Shown here: positions 57,626 to 64,000 of the stretch, one piece after another
How positions within the stretch are numbered: position 1 is the first letter of the stretch
Layout of the letters: the number at the start of each line of letters is the position of its first letter
Source of the DNA: Eucommia ulmoides
Taxonomy: Eukaryota; Streptophyta; Magnoliopsida; Garryales; Eucommiaceae
NCBI GenBank assembly: GCA_016647705.1
Contig: CM028338.1
Location: 34,849,176-34,913,175 of the forward strand
DNA: 64,000 nt
Direction of reading: 5' to 3'
Program-made: the position numbers and the translations under genes
The notes under the pieces: generated by a model
The model's database searches: none
Told to the model about the DNA's origin: nothing
Seen by the model: the letters and a program-made list of their open reading frames with translations, nothing else

Positions 57626-58250
57626 CCTAATGGCAACGGTTCGGTTTGGCTCACTCAAATCAAAATTAAAATGGTTAATTATAACCAAATCTAAATTCAA
57701 AATTAAAACCATTGTTTTTTTTTTTTTTAATAAATCAAACCGTTTAATTTTATATAAAATCAAAATCAAAATCGCAAAACAACAAAATCGTTTAAGATTT
57801 TTTGATTTTATAAAAAATCAAAACTAAAATATAAAATATAAATTTCAAAAAATAAAACTAGATCACAAAACTATTAATTGTTATAATAAACATTCCAACT
57901 ATATTTAAAATACAATACATAAAATTTACATGTACTAAAAAAATAGAACAATAGATAATCGACAATTGGAAAGTTGACAACGAACGAATGAAACACTAAT
58001 CCTATAACAAATATATATACTAGGGGTTAAACTATAAATAAATAAAAAAATAAAAGTAATATATATAATGAAAATATATTTAAAATATCGGTTATACGAT
58101 TATTATTCCAAAACCAAAATTGAAACCACTTTGATTTCTAATTCTAAAACTAAAACAAAAATCAAAATCATTTAATCGATTTTAAAATCGAACCGTTCAA
58201 TTCCATTTTATTGGGTTACCCGTCGGTCCGGGTTAAATTGTCATCCCTAA
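57626..58250. mobile_element. Candidate small TIR element (CGGTTCGGTTTGG type)
   Basis: Starts CCTAATGGCAACGGTTCGG and ends GGGTTAAATTGTCATCCCTAA, with many ACCAAATC/AAAATCAAAA words inside. This is the look of common non-autonomous plant elements whose ends read TAGGGATGGCAA. The ends are imperfect and no clear target duplication was found. Confidence 0.45.
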
Positions 58251-58599
58251 TGAGAGTTTAGTACTTTTATTTATAGTTCAAAGGTTTTAAGTGTAAAGTT
58301 TGTTAACATAAACTCTATAATGCATAACTCTCAAAATATAACTGGAGAAAATGCAATTTTTCGTAAAGTATTTTAAAAAAAATAAAAATAAAATAAAAAG
58401 AGCAAAAAGACAAAAATTATCTTGTGTTGCATGGAAAAGTTGAGCACTAGAACGAAAAAAAAAAATCTGGACCAAAGAAAGAAAAAGAATAAAGAAAGTA
58501 TTAATAATAAATTAAAAGAAAATTTTATCTGAGCACATGATGGACCAGATGAAGAGTCCCACAACCAAGAGAGGGACGAGTGTGAGAATCAGTCGCGAT
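58251..58599. other. Upstream region of the NRAMP gene
   Basis: AT-rich with A-runs at 58375-58400 and 58455-58465. No gene. Small ORFs here are not supported. Confidence 0.4.
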
Positions 58600-58928
58600 C
58601 GTGGCAGAATCGAACACTCTTTCCCTCTATTTAAGCGCTTTGTCTCGCTGCCTTCTCTTTATCGCTATACAGTACGAAAACGCAGAGGTTACACATTTTC
58701 CGACTCATTTCCTGATATTTTGGCGCACCCATTACCTGAAATTTCGCTAACTTTGATTGTTTTCCTTGATCAGGTTCCCCTGTTTTTTCGTGTTTCATGT
58801 GCACGCATCTTGACTATATCGAATGCGATACGCATGTGAAGTGTTTGCGAAAATGCTTAGCTCAATGTTTTGAATAATTTTGAGGTGAATTTTTTAAGTT
58901 TAATCCTAGCAGGATAAAGCAAGAACAA
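58600..58928 (+). promoter_or_regulatory. Core promoter and 5' leader of the NRAMP gene
   Basis: TATTTAAG at about 58628-58635 fits a TATA element about 300 bp before the start codon, followed by a pyrimidine-rich CTTCTCTTTATCGC stretch where transcription could begin. An acceptor-like TCCTAGCAG lies just before the start codon (about 58905-58913), so a leader intron is possible. The ORF at 58537-58839 crosses the presumed TATA element and has no domain, so it is not taken as a gene. Confidence 0.5.
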
Positions 58929-61900
58929 ATGGCAGCTTCTTCGTCGATCACAAGGCCGCAGTTCATGACCTGCACGGAAAACAGGAATAATTCGAATGAG
59001 CCGCTGATCGATAATATCGAAAATGATCAGATTGTCATACCTGATGTGAGTTCAATTTATTGTTAATTCTTGTGACTGACCTCAAGCTTTACTGTACACA
59101 TTTTTTTTTTCCTGGCTCCCAGTTGTTTGATTGAAACATGTGAGTTCAGTAAATTCCTAAAGATTGTCTGTACTAATCTCCCTTTTTTCTTATAAGTAGT
59201 TATATGTTGGGTTTATCCCACACCGGATATGGATGAGCTAGTTTTTGTAGTAAGAGAGACCCAAGACCATCTTACAATTTAGGATACAACAACCTTAGCC
59301 CAATAGCCTCAAAGTGAGAGACTAATTGAGGGTTAGCCGACCAAAGGTTTGACGTGGGAGGAAGAGATTGTTGGGTTTATTCCATGTCGGATTCGAAAGG
59401 AGTTAATGATCATGTTATAAGTGTGAGAGAAAGTCTCATCTTATGAGTTAGGTTTTGAGGTTAAGAGAGGCCCAAGACCACCCCTATACTCGTATCATAG
59501 CCTAGGTTACAAAAATTTTGTCCCGATAGTTATAGAGGGAGAGACTAGTCGAGGGTTAGCCAACCAAGGCTCGATGTGTGAAGGATTGTTGGATTTATCC
59601 CATATCGGATGTAGAAGAAACTGATGGTCAAGTTATAAATGTGAGGAAAATCCTTACCTCATGAGTTAGCTTTTGATGAGAGAGGCCATGACCACCCCCA
59701 TAATATTTATCAAGAATTTTTTCCTTTGTAATTTTCTTTGCAGTTGGATTATAGAGTACTGTAGGAACTTGGTTGACCATATATAGAGTTTGTTACAATC
59801 TAGGATCACACGTTATACTGCTTCAAATTGGTTTCATTACAAAGTGTGAAAGCTAATTTGACATTGTCGGTCGGAATTATTAAAATCTGTTAGAGATATT
59901 GTATTTGGCAAAGCTTTAATGTCCTGAATCTTACGCCTACATAATAAGTTCAAAATTGCTTAACTGCGATTATAAGAATTTGTAATTTGGGTTGATTTTC
60001 CCTTAGATTCTCACAGTGGCGGAGCCAGGAAATTAGGCCCGAGGGGGGGGGGGGGGGGGGGGGGATAACGATAAAAAGGTTATTGCTTTATTTTTTCAAG
60101 AAGAATTTTGTAATGACGCCTTCGAAGAAAATTAAGATTCATTATTTATGTATTCACTTCTTGTTCTAGTAACAATAGTATAAACAAAAAATAACACAAT
60201 TAGCAAATTATTCAAATAAATTTTAGAAAAGAGAAAGAAAATAAATTTCTTATGTCAAATCTACAAGCAAAGGGGTAAAATACATGACATTAACAATTCT
60301 AAATTAACCAAGAATTTTTATTCCCAAATCAGAAGATCACCAAATAACAAACCTAACTTAATGAATATCCACAAAGTTAATTAAAAATATTAAAGCTAAT
60401 TTAATGATTTTTCAATACAATACCGGAACGATTGTTCAATACAATTCCTAAAATCGTAATATTTTTAGCAAGAATTATTTGTAATGTCGTTTTTAATTCT
60501 TTATGCTTCACCTGTCCTAAAGTCAGTTTTGACACATTATTTATGTACTTTGATATAATAGGAAAATAAAAATACATGCAAACCCTTAATTTTATGTATT
60601 CGAACTAATTTATAACAAAATATTAATACTTAGATGAAAATTAGATTCTTTTTATTTAAAATTTTTAAACATAATGTAAGATTAAATAATAAATTATTAG
60701 GGGCAAAGTTGACTATATAAAAAATTATACGAGGTATTATTTAAAATGATCTGGAGCACTAATAAAAATTAAATAAAAATAGAGGATAAGAATGAAATGT
60801 TTAATTTTTTGAGCCCCCCAACACAGATTTTTTACCACATCATTCAACTTGGAATACGTTTATATTATGTAATAAAATTTTCAATTTAACCCTTTCTAAA
60901 GTCGGCTATGATTTTTCATTCAAAGATATTTGATCATGGTGAAGGAAGAAACATGGTTTTAACATTGTTAGAATGATGTTTACTTGAAGTGTCTAACTAT
61001 GGTACAATCAAGTGGTTTTGATTATATCATTGTATCAGTCAGTCGCAGAGCCAAAAATTTAGTAGAAGAGGGGCAAAAAATAATGATAAAAAAAATATTG
61101 TTCGATTTTTTTCTAGAAGATTGTTTCTACGTTGCTTTCAAAAAAATCAAGATTCACTATTCATATATCCACTTATAGTTCTAGAAACAAAATAATACAA
61201 ACAAAAATAAGGCAATCAAGAAATTATTCAAATAATATTTTTTTAGAGAAGAGAAAGAAAAGAAACTCGTAAAGCAAAATCTACAAGCAAAGAGATAAAA
61301 TACATAACATTAACAACCCTAAATTAATCAAGAATTCTTATTCCCAAATCACATAATCACCATATCAATAACCGTCTTAAACTAATTAATATCCACAAAA
61401 GTAATAAAAAATATTAAAATAATTTAATAATTGTCCAACACAATCCCTAAATGATTGTTCAATGCAATTCGTAGCATCACAAAACTTTTAGCAAGAATTA
61501 TTCTGGGTGTCCTATTTAATTTTTTATACTTAACTTGTTCTAAACTCAGTTTCTACACTTTATTGATGTAATTTGATAGAATAGGAAAATGAAAATCCAC
61601 TCAAACCCTTAATTTTATATATTTGAACTAACTTATAATGAAATATTAATAGTCAGATCAGATGAAAAGTAGATTTTACTAAAAAAAATTGAACACAGTG
61701 TAAGGTTAAATTATAAATTACCATGGGCACAATTGACTGTAAAAAATAATTATGAGCATTATTTAAAATAATTAGGGGCACTAATAACAACTCAAAATAT
61801 AGTGTCGTAATGTTTTTTTATTTTATTTTATGGGGAGGGGGGGCACATGCCCCTCCTGCCAATACTCTCCCTCCACCCTTGGTATCAGTGGACTTTTGAT

Positions 61901-63558
61901 TAAAAATTTGTAACATCGATAAATAATAGGAAATTTGTAGTCTTGAATTTGTAACTAAGAACACCACTAAAAGAATTTGGTAATAAGTTTTAACTTTTCA
62001 ATCAAACCTTCCAAGTTTTTTTTTACTGATTGCATGGTAAAAAACCCGCATGGTGCATTGGATAAGGTACTTGAAGAAGGCATTTGATTTCGAGAAGGGA
62101 TTTGTAATTTTTTCTTAGCATTTAAGGGTAAAAAAAATCAAATTCCTTTTCGAAATCAAATACTTTCTTCAAATACCTCTCCCAATCATTGGCATATTTT
62201 TGTGTAAATCATATTTGGTGCTTCTTCAGTGAGATGGAAATCATTCTTTTCTTTTCAAGATGTGATTTTTTTCCAGTTTAAGGACCGGTTTTGGTTTAGG
62301 CCTACTGGATACATAGAAATGTACAACATGAGTCCATAAGTGATAGTGGAATAACATGTTGATTCCACCTTTTTTACTGCATTTTTGTATACATGTGCAG
62401 AAGAAGAGCTGGAAAAACTTATTTGCATACATGGGCCCTGGATTTCTTGTTTCCATTGCCTATATTGACCCAGGAAATTGTAAGATCGCCGTTGTTAAGT
62501 TTGTTTCACATCTCCCCAAACTTCTCCATTAAGAACTTGTGCTTTTGCTCAAATGATGTGGTCATGTGGCTAAACTTACAGTTCAAGGCGATCTACAGTC
62601 AGGAGCTCAGTACAAATATGGGGTATGTACGCTCTTTTTTTTTTCCGAATTTTTACAGAATATATATTCAAAAACTTAGTGGTTTCCAATAGAACATGCC
62701 TATAATATGGAAATTTAATTTAGAGGGGGGGCTATGGTTAGTTATAGTTTTTACCATGCAACCTTAAACAGTTGTTAATTACTAAAAAGAGTTATTTTTT
62801 GGCAAAAAATTTAGGTCAAATTGATTTCAGACAATTTTTTTGGGGGGATTTCATTCGAAAAATGTAAAGAAAACAAAATTTGTATGAAATTTTGAAGCAG
62901 CTAATTGGAAATAATGTAAAGTACGTAGTTGAAAGTGTATATTTTGCAAATTGTAGGGGGCCTCGAGCCCATCCCGGGCTTAAGATGGCTATGCCACTAT
63001 CTTGTGCTTGTTTTTATATCTTTTTTTTTTTTTTTTTTTTAATAACTTATCTCTTTCATGTGAAACATGTATTTTATTGTTTGCCGGTGAAATATTTCTA
63101 CGCCATTTATTCAACCTGAGGGAACTTTCTCTGTTTTACAGTTACTATGGATCATACTTGTGGCGTCATGCTCTGCTCTCATTATCCAGTCTTTGGCAGC
63201 AAACTTGGGGGTTGTTACTGGTTAGTGATAATCTGTTCAAGTACCATTTAGGTAGTGTTTGGTTTTAACTTTTAAGGAATTGAACCTTCAGAATTGAAAT
63301 TAGAGATCAACGCATGGAAATTTTCAAATTTGTGCATGAGTACATTTCCAATTCCAATTTCCAGGCAACAATTCCATGAAACCAAATGCCACCTTAATAG
63401 TTTCTTACAAAAGTTTTGCTCATATTCAGAATATCTATTGAATATTTCTACAGGAAAGCATTTAGCAGAGCATTGTAGACTTGAATATCAAAAGGTGCCG
63501 AATTTCATCTTATGGGTTCTCGCTGAAATTGCTATAGTTGCATGTGACATTCCTGAAG
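58929..63558 (+). CDS. NRAMP-family divalent metal transporter (NRAMP1/6-like), 5' part
   Basis: Five coding exons: 58929-59045, 62401-62479, 62582-62622, 63142-63220, 63454-63558 (421 nt, 140 codons plus one base). All junctions are GT...AG and phases agree. The N-terminus is [20 protein letters not shown], a soluble tail as in AtNRAMP1/6. Then [20 protein letters not shown], the TM1 motif DPGN (residues 62-65, with metal-binding D62 and N65), [13 protein letters not shown]2 [36 protein letters not shown] and TM3 [22 protein letters not shown] proteins take up Fe2+, Mn2+ and related ions with protons. NFQGDL replaces the usual NFETDL, a minor change. The exon starting with the rest of V-I-G-T is not found by 64000. 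Intron 1 (3355 bp) and introns 4 and 5 hold transposons. Full-length relatives have about 530 residues. Confidence 0.92.
59205..59715 (+). repeat. Three degenerate TRIM-like LTR copies in NRAMP intron 1
   Basis: Three copies begin TGTTGGGTTTATCCCACACC (59205), TGTTGGGTTTATTCCATGTC (59369) and TGTTGGATTTATCCCATATC (59587). Each continues with words such as AAGTTATAA, CTCATGAGTTAGCTTTTGA and GGCCCAAGACCA, typical of small plant TRIM-type LTRs. No primer site between copies was found. The copies differ, so they are not a recent duplication. Confidence 0.6.
60014..60830 (+). mobile_element. hAT-like non-autonomous element, first copy, in NRAMP intron 1
   Basis: Starts CAGTGGCGGAGCCAGGAAAT, a terminal sequence typical of a plant hAT-like family, followed by a G-run of about 20 at 60043-60063. 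It is collinear with the second copy (61040-61881) over most of its length. Its right end is decayed: GAGCCCCCCAAC near 60810 is the last shared block. A possible degraded end with a GATTYTTCA-like target lies near 60909. Confidence 0.55.
61040..61881 (+). mobile_element. hAT-like non-autonomous element, second copy, with 8-bp target duplication
   Basis: Starts CAGTCGCAGAGCCA and ends CTCTCCCTCCACCCTTG. The exact 8-bp sequence GTATCAGT stands directly before (61032-61039) and after (61882-61889). An 8-bp target duplication is the hallmark of hAT elements. Length 842 bp. The ORF at 60984-61178 spans its left end and is not a gene. Confidence 0.8.
63251..63393. mobile_element. Tourist-like MITE in NRAMP intron 4
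   Basis: 143 bp, with ends GGTAGTGTTTGGTTT and AAACCAAATGCCACC (12 of 15 positions pair), flanked by TTA at 63248-63250 and 63394-63396. The inside carries GGAATTGAA / TTCCAATTCCAATTTCC, so it can fold on itself. Confidence 0.8.
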
Positions 63559-63598
63559 GTAATAGTTCTCTTGACGTCAGGGAAGTGGAATACACTTG

Positions 63599-63733
63599 GA
63601 CAGTGTTTGGTTGCAAGGAAATAAAAATTTTTAATTGGAATCTTAGAAATTAACACGCAGAAATATTTTGAAATTTACACGCTTTAATCTCCAATTTGAT
63701 TCTAGACTTCAATTCCGTTCTACCAAACGCGCC
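63599..63733. mobile_element. Second Tourist-like MITE, NRAMP intron 5
   Basis: 135 bp with ends GACAGTGTTTGGTTGCAA and TTCTACCAAACGCGCC, flanked by TTG and TTA (diverged 3-bp target). It is related to the element in intron 4 by its ends and by the AATTCC/GGAAT content. Confidence 0.6.
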
Positions 63734-64000
63734 TTAGTGCATTTTATTTAATTCGGGATCCTGGATTGGGTGGAATTGGTCATGAACAGAAGGCACACAA
63801 TTCCTTCTAATATGGGGTCTTCGGAAGGATGTGATGTTCAAATCATGAATTGAGGAGGTGGTTCTGAAATTGAAATCCACATTCTTCCTAGGAAATTTGC
63901 TTTAAGTAATAGGGTTAATTAATTTTGCATCTGATTAATTTTAATAATTGATTTTAGGTCCTACTTGGACTGTTAAGTTACTAGTTGTGATTACCTGTCA

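Noticed and set aside
58537..58839. 100-codon plus-strand ORF just upstream of the NRAMP start
   Set aside because: It crosses the presumed TATA element and the leader, has no recognisable domain, and is better explained as untranslated leader sequence.
60043..60063. G-run as a quadruplex regulator
   Set aside because: A single homopolymer at the terminal region of a hAT-like element; length may also be a sequencing artefact.

Overview
The window is nuclear DNA of a flowering plant. It is strongly AT-rich and has no dense run of protein genes. It contains plant Ty1-copia and Ty3-gypsy LTR retrotransposons, a Helitron, several TIR elements, and the 5' part of a spliced gene with GT-AG introns. 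Only one gene looks intact: the start of an NRAMP1/6-type divalent-metal transporter at the right edge (first codon at 58929; five coding exons to 63558; the rest lies beyond the window). Almost everything else is transposon sequence, much of it nested, plus two fragments of former host genes: a PPR gene, and a type-A response-regulator gene carried inside a transposon.

Layout. 1-4957: a minus-strand Athila-like element (A, running off the left edge) inserted head-on into a plus-strand LTR of the same broad family. 4958-5832 and 12700-13849: unassigned sequence. 5833-12699: a complete non-autonomous Athila-like element (B; 5-bp TSD CCTTC; tRNA-Asp primer site; only a broken gag) with a solo LTR nested in it (TSD CTCAC). 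13850-18900: a large inverted-repeat element interrupted by a minus-strand Helitron (14434-17601) with a typical 3' hairpin and CTAG end. 19139-29206: an old copia LTR (H) split by a SIRE-like copia element (20327-28820), itself carrying an opposite-strand solo LTR. 29800-35531: a gypsy-type LTR with a tRNA-Arg-like primer site, degraded leader/gag, a solo Athila-like LTR, and a chimeric gag-LTR junction. 36507-36880: a PPR pseudogene. 36900-40168: microsatellites, a 39-bp tandem array and repeats of GTGAATGTTCAC type. 40169-54234: a copia element (C, TSD AGTAA) split by a minus-strand SIRE-like element (D, 45641-53517). 54710-57373: two related TIR elements with TAA target duplications, in inverted orientation; the first is a Pack-type element carrying a response-regulator gene fragment with its intron. 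57626-58250: a small terminal-inverted-repeat candidate. 58600 to the end: the NRAMP promoter and gene, whose introns hold TRIM-like LTR remnants, two hAT-like elements and two Tourist-like MITEs.

The strongest candidates for something not previously described are (i) the Pack-type element carrying two exons and the intron of a type-A cytokinin response regulator, (ii) the islands of short GC-rich inverted repeats (CACCGC...GCGGTG) in every Athila-like LTR here, and (iii) an array of eight W-box-like TTGACY motifs in the SIRE-like LTR. Family names are assigned from motifs and structure read by eye; no database search was possible.
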